Shown here piece by piece: positions 6,442 to 11,996 of a DNA stretch of 11,996 bases. The stretch comes from Akkermansiaceae bacterium. Lineage in GTDB: Bacteria > Verrucomicrobiota > Verrucomicrobiia > Verrucomicrobiales > Akkermansiaceae. The stretch's first letter is position 1; each line of letters begins with the position of its first letter. The stretch spans positions 1-11,996 of the forward strand of contig JAHDGN010000064.1 in assembly GCA_020627645.1 (NCBI GenBank), in the 5' to 3' direction. The position numbers and the translations under genes are program-made. The notes below the pieces were generated by a model. That model saw nothing but the letters and a program-made list of their open reading frames with translations, was not told the DNA's origin and did no database searches.

Positions 6442-7392
6442 ATGGAATTGCTAGAGTTTGAGAAGCCGATTGCCGAGTTAGAGGATGAGTTGCGTCGTTT
6501 GCTAGAAAAGTCTGATTCGTCGAATATTGATTTGTCGAATGAGATTGCGGCGATGGAGGCCAAGTTGTCGGAAACGAGGAAGGCAATTTATGAAAATTTG
6601 TCTCCTTGGCAGCGGGTTCAGATTGCGCGTCATACGAAGAGGCCGTTTATGTTGGATTATGTGGCCCGGGCTTTTGATGATTTCACGGAGTTGCATGGAG
6701 ACCGAATCGTGGGGGATGATCATGCGATGCCGGGAGGGTTTGCTCGGATTGGGGGAAAGCGTTGTGTGGTGGTGGGGCATCAGAAGGGGAGGGACTTGAA
6801 GGAGAATTTGAAGAGAAACTTTGGGAGTGCGCATCCTGAGGGGTATCGGAAGGCTTTGCGGTTGATGGAGATCGCGAATAAGTTTTCGTTGCCGGTTGTG
6901 GCGTTGGTGGACACGCCGGGGGCGTATCCTGGGATTGGGGCGGAGGAGCGGAATATTGCGGAGGCAATTGCGAGGAATTTACGTGAGATGATGGCTCTGG
7001 AGGTGCCGGTGGTGGCAGTGGTTTTGGGTGAAGGGGGCTCTGGAGGGGCTTTGGGGATTGGGGTGGCTGACCGGGTGATTATGATGGAGAATGCTTATTA
7101 TTCGGTGATTAGTCCGGAGGGTTGTGCGGCTATTTTATGGAAGCACCGAAAGCATGCGCCTGAGGCTGCGGAGGCAATGAAGATCGCGGCCCCTGATCTG
7201 GCAAAATTGGGTTTGATTGATGGGGTGATTGAGGAGGTTCCTGGTGGGGCTCATCATGATCCAGAGGCTGCGGCTCAGGCATTAAAGGCAGAGCTTTTGA
7301 AGCAGTTGGAGGAATTAGAAGGGGTTCCAGTGGATGAGTTGAAACGGAAAAGGTACGAGAAGTTTCGAAACTTCGGTGAGTGGGAAGGGTGA
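6442..7392 (+). CDS. accA: Acetyl-CoA carboxylase carboxyltransferase subunit alpha
   Basis: 316 residues, the usual AccA length. AccA pairs with AccD to move the carboxyl group from biotin on AccB to acetyl-CoA, making malonyl-CoA for fatty-acid synthesis in the cytoplasm. The N-terminal coiled coil (about 5-50) is followed by the characteristic SPWQRVQIARHTKRPFMLDY, FTELHGDR, GHQKGRD, NFGSAHPEGYRKALRLM, LVDTPGAYPGIGAEERNIAE (oxyanion and CoA-binding region), GEGGSGGALGIGVAD and YYSVISPEGCAAILW. The C-terminal helix (AAQALKAELLKQLEEL) is also typical. No accD, accB or accC lies in the window. GAGAG lies about 10 bases before the ATG. The 28-base gap to the LysM gene suggests cotranscription. 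Confidence 0.97.
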   Translation: MELLEFEKPIAELEDELRRLLEKSDSSNIDLSNEIAAMEAKLSETRKAIYENLSPWQRVQIARHTKRPFMLDYVARAFDDFTELHGDRIVGDDHAMPGGFARIGGKRCVVVGHQKGRDLKENLKRNFGSAHPEGYRKALRLMEIANKFSLPVVALVDTPGAYPGIGAEERNIAEAIARNLREMMALEVPVVAVVLGEGGSGGALGIGVADRVIMMENAYYSVISPEGCAAILWKHRKHAPEAAEAMKIAAPDLAKLGLIDGVIEEVPGGAHHDPEAAAQALKAELLKQLEELEGVPVDELKRKRYEKFRNFGEWEG

Positions 7393-7411
7393 CGGCCTGC
7401 GGCCGAGTGGT

Positions 7412-7436
7412 GACTGGTGAGTGTGGACTGGTGAGT
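7412..7436. repeat. Short direct repeat in the accA-selA spacer
   Basis: GACTGGTGAGT occurs at 7412-7422 and again at 7426-7436, a 14-base period. A GC hairpin, CGGCC-TGC-GGCCG (7393-7405), sits directly before it, right after the accA stop. The sequence recalls short dispersed 'GTGACTGGTGA' intergenic repeats of many environmental genomes, but two copies can also arise by slippage. Confidence 0.4.
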
Positions 7437-7489
7437 TCTTGGTTGTGGAGGCGTCCTGTGGGCGGATCGTGAATGAGGAATGATGAGTT

Positions 7490-7530
7490 CTTTTACCGCA
7501 GAGACGCAGAGGTCTCGGAGTGACTCAGAG
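7490..7530. repeat. Dispersed 'ACCGCAGAGACGCAGAGG' type intergenic repeat
   Basis: TTTTACCGCAGAGACGCAGA at 7491-7510, followed by a degraded tail (GGTCTCGGAGTGACTCAGAG), resembles a repetitive intergenic element (CCGCAGAGACGCAGAGAACGCAGAG) that I recall from many Proteobacteria, Planctomycetes and Verrucomicrobia. It has an internal short period of about 9 (GCAGAGAC GCAGAGG). Only one copy is visible, so repeat status rests on memory. Confidence 0.45.
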
Positions 7531-7536
7531 TTTTTT
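7514..7536 (+). terminator. Possible weak terminator downstream of accA
   Basis: CTC-g-GAG-TGA-CTC-a-GAG followed directly by six T. The stem is two 3-bp parts around a G-A mismatch, so it is weak, but the T-run and the position between convergent genes fit. It overlaps the repeat-like element. Confidence 0.3.
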
Positions 7537-7578
7537 CATTGAGCGTTGTTGCTTTCGGGGCGTGATGGGGGGAAGGTG

Positions 7579-8952
7579 TCAGCTTAGGTGTTTTTTTAGC
7601 GATTGGATGACGGTGGTGTCGGTTTCGGGGAAGATGGTTCTTAGGTCGAGGAAGAGGGCTTCGTCGGTGGTGTAGCCGACGATGGCTGGGGTGGCGGAAC
7701 GGAGTTTTTTGGCGAGTTTCGAGATGGATTGATTTTGAGGGACGAGTTTGAGAGCAATGGAGGGAAATTCACTCCGGGGCATGGTGCCTCCTCCGGGGCG
7801 TGCGGTGGTTTCGGCAATGGCGATGGTGGTATTTTCGGGGGATAGTTCTTTGAGGATGTTTTCGGCTCGTTGGCGAAGGGTGGCAACTGAAGTGCGAAGG
7901 AATTTGATGACGGGGACGTCACTTTGGGTAGGGTCTGCTTTGGTTTCGAGGTATTGGTCGATGGATTCTTGTAGGGTGGTGAGGATGAGTTTGTCGCAGC
8001 GGACGGCTCGGAAGAAGGGCTCTTTTTTGATTTGAGCAACGAGGTCGGCGCGGCCGCCAATGATGCCGGATTGTGGGCCGCCGAGGAGTTTGTCGCCGGA
8101 GAAGATGACGAGGTCGATGCCACGTTTGAGGCATTCTTGAGGGGTGGGTTCGTGTTCGATGGGGGCCAGGGCGTCGGTGTCCATCATGGCGCCAGAGCCG
8201 AGGTCTTCGATGAGAGGGATTTGGTGTTCTTTGGCGAGAGCTGCGAGCTCGGGGATTTCGGGTTCGCCGATGAATCCGTCGATGTAGAAGTTGGAGCGGT
8301 GGACTTTGAGGATGAGGGCGGTTTGTGGGGTGATGGCCTTTTGGTAGTCGTGGAGGTGGGTTTTGTTGGTGGCGCCTACTTCGACGAGTTTGGCGCCCGA
8401 AGTTTCGAGGATTTCTGGGATCCGGAATCCGCCGCCAATTTCGACGAGTTCGGATCGGGAGACGATGACTTCGTTTTTGCTTTCTTGAACAAGAGTGCGG
8501 AGGGTGAGGACGAGGGCGGCGGCACAGTTGTTGACGGCGGTGGCAGCTGGGGTTTCGAGGAGGCAGGCGAGGGCGGTTTCGAGGTAGCCGGCGCGTTTTC
8601 CTCTGGTGCCAGAGGGGAGGTCAAATTCGAGGTTGGAGTATCCGGTGGCGATGGTTTGGAGGGCAGAGGCGGCTCGGGGTCCGAGTGGGGAGCGTCCGAG
8701 GTTGGTGTGGATGAGGACTCCGGTGCCGTTGATGACGGGTTGGAGGCGAGAGTTGGCGAAGGCTTGAAGTGCGGTGCGGGTGGTGTTTTCGATGTCTTCC
8801 CGGGTGTGTTCTTCGTCTTGGAGGAGGAGTTGGCGGAAGTGGTCGATTTGTTGGCGGACGAAGAGGTTGATGAGGGGGCGAGGGAGTGGGGTGTCGGTCG
8901 CGAGGGAGGCGGCGAGTTTTTCGACGGAGGGGAGGGCGGCGAGTTTGCTCAT
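7579..8952 (-). CDS. selA: L-seryl-tRNA(Sec) selenium transferase (selenocysteine synthase)
   Basis: 457 residues, the normal SelA length. A PLP enzyme that converts Ser-tRNA(Sec) to Sec-tRNA(Sec) using selenophosphate. It has the N-terminal helical tRNA-binding domain (about 1-68: LPSVEKLAA, PRPLINLFVRQ), then PVINGTGVLIHTNLGRSPLG (72-91), a Gly-rich segment (SELVEIGGGFRIPEI), VGATNKTHLHDY, LIEDLGSGAMMD and the PLP-lysine motif SGDKLLGGPQSGIIGGR, with Lys288 as the Schiff-base residue. The C-terminal small domain (about 340-457) is complete. All key elements look intact, so it is probably functional and the organism should encode SelB, SelD and tRNA-Sec elsewhere; none is in this window. It follows cvfB by 43 bases on the same strand, suggesting one transcript. 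The leader has no visible Shine-Dalgarno sequence. Confidence 0.97.
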   Translation of the reverse strand: MSKLAALPSVEKLAASLATDTPLPRPLINLFVRQQIDHFRQLLLQDEEHTREDIENTTRTALQAFANSRLQPVINGTGVLIHTNLGRSPLGPRAASALQTIATGYSNLEFDLPSGTRGKRAGYLETALACLLETPAATAVNNCAAALVLTLRTLVQESKNEVIVSRSELVEIGGGFRIPEILETSGAKLVEVGATNKTHLHDYQKAITPQTALILKVHRSNFYIDGFIGEPEIPELAALAKEHQIPLIEDLGSGAMMDTDALAPIEHEPTPQECLKRGIDLVIFSGDKLLGGPQSGIIGGRADLVAQIKKEPFFRAVRCDKLILTTLQESIDQYLETKADPTQSDVPVIKFLRTSVATLRQRAENILKELSPENTTIAIAETTARPGGGTMPRSEFPSIALKLVPQNQSISKLAKKLRSATPAIVGYTTDEALFLDLRTIFPETDTTVIQSLKKHLS

Positions 8953-8995
8953 GGTGGATTTATGATGAATGGTTTCGAGGTTGTCAGGTTTTGAT

Positions 8996-9820
8996 TTAGG
9001 TGGAGCGAATGCCGTCGGGTTTTATGGTGATGAGGCGTTTTTTGAAGAGAGAGCCCGTGGCCTTTTTGAAGAGTTTTTTGCTGACGCCGAGTTCGTGGTA
9101 AATTTCTTCGGCTGGGGATTTGTCGTGGAGGTCCCAGAAGCCGCCTCGTGATTCGAGTTCGTGGAGGATGCGTTCTTCGAGGTGTTGGACGCCGTCTTTG
9201 CCGGGAGCGTAGAGTGAGAGATCGAGTTTGCCGTCGTGTCTGATTTGAGTGATGTATCCTGGGATTTGTTGAGCGTAGGAGAGTTTTTCGAAGACTTGGT
9301 TCGCGAAGAGAAGGCCGGAGTATTGGTTGTCGACGATGGCTTTGTATCCGAGGTCGGTTTTTCCGTAGAGGAGAAGTTGGGCTTTGTCTCCGATGCGGTG
9401 GGGAGGATGGGTGGTGGAGAGGTGTTTGGAGATTTTTTGGGTGGCAATGAGGCGATCGCTCACGGGGTCGAGGAGGATGTGGACGACGACACGATCACCT
9501 GGTTTGGGGTCGGTTCGTTGTTCTGAGATGGGCAGGAGGAGGTCTTTGGTGAGTCCCCAGTCGAGAAAGGCCCCAGTTTTGTTGGAGGAGATGACTTTAA
9601 GGGGGGCGAATTGTCCGGGGAGGGCGTGGGGGGATTTTTCGGTGGCGATGGGGCGGTTTTCTGAGTCGCGGTAGATGAAGACGGTGACTTCGTCGGTTTT
9701 GGTGGTGAGGCGTTCGGAGCGTGGTAGGAGGAGTTCGCCAAGGTTGTCGCCGTTGAGGCGAAGGCCAGCGGGGGACTGCCCGAGGACGGGAAGAGTGACT
9801 TGATCTCCGATGTTGGGCAT
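8996..9820 (-). CDS. cvfB: CvfB-family S1-domain RNA-binding protein
   Basis: 274 residues, close to the family length. The architecture fits CvfB/YitL: three S1-type OB folds at about residues 1-62 (GDQVTLPVLGQSPAGLRL ... GELLLP), 68-130 (GAFLDWGLTKDLLLP ... GDRVVVHILLDPVSDRLIAT) and 142-203 (GYKAIVDNQYSGLLFANQVF ... DGKLDLSL), then a C-terminal winged helix (about 210-267: SPAEEIYHELGVSKKLFKKATGSLFKKRLI). The repeated 'DRLIATQK'/'NRPIATEK' strands are diagnostic. The family binds RNA and influences expression of virulence or stress genes in Gram-positives; in Verrucomicrobia its role is unknown. Its start is about 100 bases from the divergent tRNA-Glu promoter, and its stop is 43 bases before selA, so the two probably form an operon. 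No Shine-Dalgarno sequence is visible. Confidence 0.9.
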   Translation of the reverse strand: MPNIGDQVTLPVLGQSPAGLRLNGDNLGELLLPRSERLTTKTDEVTVFIYRDSENRPIATEKSPHALPGQFAPLKVISSNKTGAFLDWGLTKDLLLPISEQRTDPKPGDRVVVHILLDPVSDRLIATQKISKHLSTTHPPHRIGDKAQLLLYGKTDLGYKAIVDNQYSGLLFANQVFEKLSYAQQIPGYITQIRHDGKLDLSLYAPGKDGVQHLEERILHELESRGGFWDLHDKSPAEEIYHELGVSKKLFKKATGSLFKKRLITIKPDGIRST

Positions 9821-9892
9821 GGCGGAGGGTAGGCGAGGTTTTGAGTTTGGGAAAGGTCGGGAATCGAGTTGGTGAAAAAAATTTAAAAAACC

Positions 9893-9922
9893 TTCTTGCT
9901 TCGATTGCTTGTAGGTTATAAT
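9893..9922 (+). promoter_or_regulatory. tRNA-Glu promoter with A/T-rich upstream element
   Basis: A perfect TATAAT (9917-9922) lies 25 bases before the tRNA. The -35 is either TTCTTG (9893-9898, spacing 18) or TTGCTT (9896-9901, spacing 15). Immediately upstream is an A/T-rich stretch (9874-9890, AAAAAAATTTAAAAAA) resembling an UP element, and after the -10 a GC-rich discriminator (CCCTCCCC). Both are typical of strong stable-RNA promoters; stringent control is an inference. Confidence 0.7.
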
Positions 9923-9947
9923 CCCTCCCCACGCCTAGCGCGACGAT

Positions 9948-10022
9948 GACCCGTTCGTCTAATGGTTAGGACTCCGCCCTTTCACGGCGGCAATAGGGGT
10001 TCGAATCCCCTACGGGTTGCCA
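9948..10022 (+). tRNA. tRNA-Glu (anticodon TTC)
   Basis: A full cloverleaf can be folded by eye. The acceptor stem is GACCCGT (9948-9954) with ACGGGTT (10012-10018), 7 pairs including one G-T; discriminator G10019 and an encoded CCA (10020-10022). D arm GTC/GAC (9957-9972), anticodon stem CCGCC/GGCGG (9974-9978, 9986-9990) with loop CTTTCAC and anticodon TTC at 9981-9983, T arm AGGGG/CCCCT with loop TTCGAAT. It has its own promoter and terminator and is a single-gene transcript. No other tRNA adjoins it. Confidence 0.97.
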
Positions 10023-10057
10023 AAACGCCCCAGCATTTTGAAATGCTGGGGCGTTTT
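10022..10057. terminator. Bidirectional intrinsic terminator between tRNA-Glu and rpoN
   Basis: A perfect 17-base inverted repeat, AAAACGCCCCAGCATTT (10022-10038) and its complement (10041-10057), separated by TG. The stem core GCCCCAGC/GCTGGGGC is flanked by A-run and T-run, so it has a T-tract on both strands. It ends the tRNA-Glu transcript on + (starting at the last CCA base) and lies 53 bases past the rpoN stop on -, so it can serve both convergent units. Confidence 0.9.
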
Positions 10058-10110
10058 GGGTTTTAGGAAAGTGGGATCAGAGGTTGTGTTTGGTGTAGGC
10101 TGGTGGAAAT

Positions 10111-11529
10111 TTAGAATTTTTTGCGAAGGTGGGACGGGGGGATGTTGAGTTGTTCTCGGTATTTGGCGACGGTTCGGCGCGCGACTTTGATGCCTTGTTC
10201 CTTGAGGAGTTTTTCGAGCTTTGAGTCCGAGAGGGGGCGGTGAGGGTCCTCTGCGGAGATGAGTTGTTGGAGTGCTTCTCGAACGGCTTCGTTGGAGATA
10301 TCGGTGCCGGTTTGGGTTTGGTATCCGGTGGCAAAGAATTTGCGCATTTCCATGAGGCCGTGTGGGGTGAGGATGTATTTTCCGGCGACAGCCCGGGAGA
10401 CGGTGGTGGGGTGGACGCCGATGATGTCGGCAATGTCGTTCATGGTCATGGGTTTGAGGTGGCGGGTTCCTTTTTGGAGGAAGGGTTGTTGTTTGGAGAT
10501 GATTTCTCGGGCGATGGCGAGGATGGTTTCTTGTCGTTGATCGACAGCGCGGATGATGGCGCGTCCATCGCGAATGTGGTCGCGAAGGTAGTTACGGGTT
10601 TTGCGGTCGTTGGCGGTCTGAGAAAGGAGGTCTTTGTAGTGATCGTTGATGCGGATGCGGGGGAGGTAGGATCCGGTGAGTTTGGCTGTGAATTCTCCAT
10701 CTTCGGTGGAGGTGATTTCAACATCGGGTTGAATATAGGGGTTTCCGGAGTGGGTGAAGCTGGAGCCGGGGGTGGGGTCGAGGGAGCGAATGTGTTCGAC
10801 TGCCTGGCTGATGCGTTCGAGTGAGAGGTTGATTTGTTTGGCAATGACGGGGAATTGGTTGCGGGCAATGTTGTCGAGGTGTTGGTCGACAAGTTCTGCT
10901 TCGAGTGAGTTGCCGAGGCCGAGGTGATCGAGTTGGAGGAGGAGGCATTCTCGAAGATCGTGGGCGCCGACTCCGGGAGGATCGAGTGATTGGATGGTGG
11001 CGAGGGCGTCGTCGAGTCTGGGGAGGGGGATTTTGAGGGTGACTGAGAGGTCTTCGAGTGAAGCGTCGAGGTATCCGTGTTCGGTCAGGTTGCCGATGAC
11101 GATGCGGGCATCGTTTTGTTGTTTGTGGGTGAGGCCGCTTTCTCTGAGTTGTTCGAGGAGGTGTTCTTGAAGGGTGAGAGGGGCGACGATGGAGTTGTAG
11201 AAGTGGTCTCGGGTTTCGTTGGCTGCTTGGTTGAGTGAGTTGTTTCTTTTTTCGATGATGGAGAGTTCTCGAAGGTCGTCATCGTAGGAATTTTGCCAGT
11301 CGTCGAAGTTGTCGGAATCGGTTTGTTCGGGTTGGGTGATTTCGTCGAGAGATTGGACTTCGGTGACGTCTTCGAGAACGGGGTTGATCTCCATGGCTTG
11401 GGAGATGATTTGAGAGAGCTCGAGGGTATTCGCTTGGAGAATTTCGAGACTCTGGCGCATTTGTGGCGCGAGAGTCTGAGTTTGAGATAGAGATTGTTGG
11501 AGGCCTGGTTCGGGCATTGCCGTCACCAT
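10111..11529 (-). CDS. rpoN: RNA polymerase sigma-54 factor
   Basis: 472 residues from the ATG at 11529-11527. Sigma-54 recognises GG-N10-GC (-24/-12) promoters and needs AAA+ activators. Region I is at about 9-45 (QQSLSQTQTLAPQMRQSLEI), Region II is acidic (about 55-95), the core-binding domain runs about 100-330 (LTLQEHLLEQL, GYLDASLEDL, SLDPPGVGAHDLRECLLLQL, SLDPTPGSSF), the helix-turn-helix is MTMNDIADIIGVHPTTVSRA (361-380), and the RpoN box ARRTVAKYRE is at 450-459. The frame continues to a TTG at 11556, and another ATG lies at 11517; none has a clear Shine-Dalgarno sequence, so the start is uncertain by a few residues. It stands alone, without the lptB, hpf or ptsN neighbours seen in Proteobacteria. 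No activator gene is in the window. Confidence 0.97.
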   Translation of the reverse strand: MVTAMPEPGLQQSLSQTQTLAPQMRQSLEILQANTLELSQIISQAMEINPVLEDVTEVQSLDEITQPEQTDSDNFDDWQNSYDDDLRELSIIEKRNNSLNQAANETRDHFYNSIVAPLTLQEHLLEQLRESGLTHKQQNDARIVIGNLTEHGYLDASLEDLSVTLKIPLPRLDDALATIQSLDPPGVGAHDLRECLLLQLDHLGLGNSLEAELVDQHLDNIARNQFPVIAKQINLSLERISQAVEHIRSLDPTPGSSFTHSGNPYIQPDVEITSTEDGEFTAKLTGSYLPRIRINDHYKDLLSQTANDRKTRNYLRDHIRDGRAIIRAVDQRQETILAIAREIISKQQPFLQKGTRHLKPMTMNDIADIIGVHPTTVSRAVAGKYILTPHGLMEMRKFFATGYQTQTGTDISNEAVREALQQLISAEDPHRPLSDSKLEKLLKEQGIKVARRTVAKYREQLNIPPSHLRKKF

Positions 11530-11637
11530 TGGATCGTTTTTTTGGTGAGGAGGCAATTCGGAAGCAGTTTTTATGCCGTTCTTATTTTTGAGTTGAGATT
11601 GTTCAGGGATGGAGGTCTAGTTCGGTTCGAGCCCACT

Positions 11638-11964
11638 ATGAGTGAAGAGATTGAGTTGAAGATTCGGGAAAAGATGGAGGGAAAAAGGGTGATGGAGCCT
11701 GCGATTTTGGGCTTTTTGAGGGCGTATCGCTTGGTGGCAGGTGGGGGTGATGGGGTGATTAGGGAGGCTGAGATCGAGCCGGCGAGTGGTGTGGTGGATT
11801 ACGGTGATTTGGAGAGTGTGGAGGGTTTCGATGCGGATTTGGTAGGGCAGACGGTGGTGATTAAATTGAATGGTGGTTTGGGGACTAGTATGGGTTTGGA
11901 GAAGGTGAAGAGTTTGTTGGAGGTGAGACCGGGGGTGGCGTTTTTGGATTTGATGGATCAATAG
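11638..11964 (+). CDS. UTP-glucose-1-phosphate uridylyltransferase (UDPGP family), broken after about 105 codons
   Basis: The visible 108 residues hold the N-terminus of a eukaryotic-type UDP-glucose pyrophosphorylase: an entry helix (FLRAYRLVAGGGDGVIREAE, then IEPASGVVDY) and the nucleotide-binding signature VVIKLNGGLGTSMGLEKVKS (73-92), followed by VRPGVAFLDLM. The enzyme makes UDP-glucose from UTP and glucose-1-phosphate. The family is usually about 450-480 residues, so three quarters are missing. After FLDLM the frame runs into DQ and TAG (11962-11964), and beyond about 11946 another frame carries LamG-like sequence. The ORF stays open back to 11494, but ATG 11638 begins the recognisable protein. 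It is transcribed divergently from rpoN. The remnant is non-functional as it stands, if the sequence is right. Confidence 0.8.
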   Translation: MSEEIELKIREKMEGKRVMEPAILGFLRAYRLVAGGGDGVIREAEIEPASGVVDYGDLESVEGFDADLVGQTVVIKLNGGLGTSMGLEKVKSLLEVRPGVAFLDLMDQ

Positions 11965-11996
11965 ATGAGGTCAAGATTTATGACATTTCCTTCACA
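11946..11996 (+). CDS. Fragment of a LamG-like (concanavalin-type) domain, running off the window
   Basis: In the frame with codons starting at 11946, the sequence reads GFDGSIDEVKIYDISFT, with no stop to the window end. This matches the terminal strand motif of LamG_3/concanavalin-like domains (F-x-G-x-I-D-E-V-x-I-Y-x-x-x-L-S). It is only about 17 residues, so the family call is suggestive. G and C are balanced here, unlike the G-rich + strand elsewhere. Where it begins is unclear because it shares bases with the UDP-glucose pyrophosphorylase frame. Confidence 0.45.

Noticed and set aside
8032..8994. 320-residue + strand frame rich in Gly, Glu, Val and Phe
   Set aside because: It lies antisense to selA, which is an unmistakable complete gene; the low-complexity composition is a result of strand bias.
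10240..10824. 194-residue + strand frame within rpoN
   Set aside because: Antisense shadow of rpoN with repetitive Gly/Asp/Val composition.
11494..11637. N-terminal extension of the UDP-glucose pyrophosphorylase frame
   Set aside because: It overlaps the rpoN start region and is unlike the family; ATG 11638 gives the expected N-terminus.

Overview
The window looks like chromosomal DNA from a free-living verrucomicrobium (PVC superphylum), probably near the marine Verrucomicrobiaceae. Several things point that way: a secreted beta-propeller protein with DxDxD calcium-type motifs and a 'DSWE...LLEY' C-terminal region, a helical-repeat protein built on WAxxDPxxA units, a stand-alone bacterial AP2-like protein, and conserved hypothetical genes of a kind I associate with this phylum. 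The phylum call is recognition from memory, not a search. No phage, CRISPR, transposase or clear island is visible; most of the window is housekeeping chromosome.

Layout. 1-1352 (+): the 3' part of an exported beta-propeller protein, abutted by a DUF6916-like gene. 1353-1744: gene-poor, holding what looks like a decayed small exported-protein gene on the minus strand and a candidate promoter. 1745-3632 (+): the WAxxDP helical-repeat protein and an AP2-like protein. 3738-4535 (+): a two-helix membrane protein. 4637-4933 (+): acyl carrier protein with its own intrinsic terminator. 4985-7392 (+): a likely operon of a conserved hypothetical gene, a LysM protein with an L,D-transpeptidase-like domain that lacks its catalytic residues, and accA. 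7393-7578: convergent intergenic spacer with repeat-like sequence. 7579-9820 (-): a likely cvfB-selA operon (S1-domain RNA-binding protein and selenocysteine synthase). 9893-10057 (+): tRNA-Glu with a strong promoter and a perfect-stem terminator shared with rpoN. 10111-11529 (-): rpoN (sigma-54). 11638 to the end (+): the start of a UDP-glucose pyrophosphorylase gene that breaks off after about 105 codons, where the reading frame switches to a LamG-like motif.

How the genes fit together: acpP and accA both serve fatty-acid synthesis; selA implies the cell makes selenoproteins; rpoN implies sigma-54 promoters elsewhere in the genome; UDP-glucose pyrophosphorylase feeds glycan synthesis. They are not one pathway.

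The most unusual whole-window property is an extreme excess of G over C on the + strand that does not follow gene orientation: genes on either strand show a G-rich + strand. This is a replication-type strand bias. It also explains the many long spurious Pro/Ser/Thr/His-rich reading frames opposite the real genes. The most concrete local anomaly is the apparent chimeric junction near 11946-11957.
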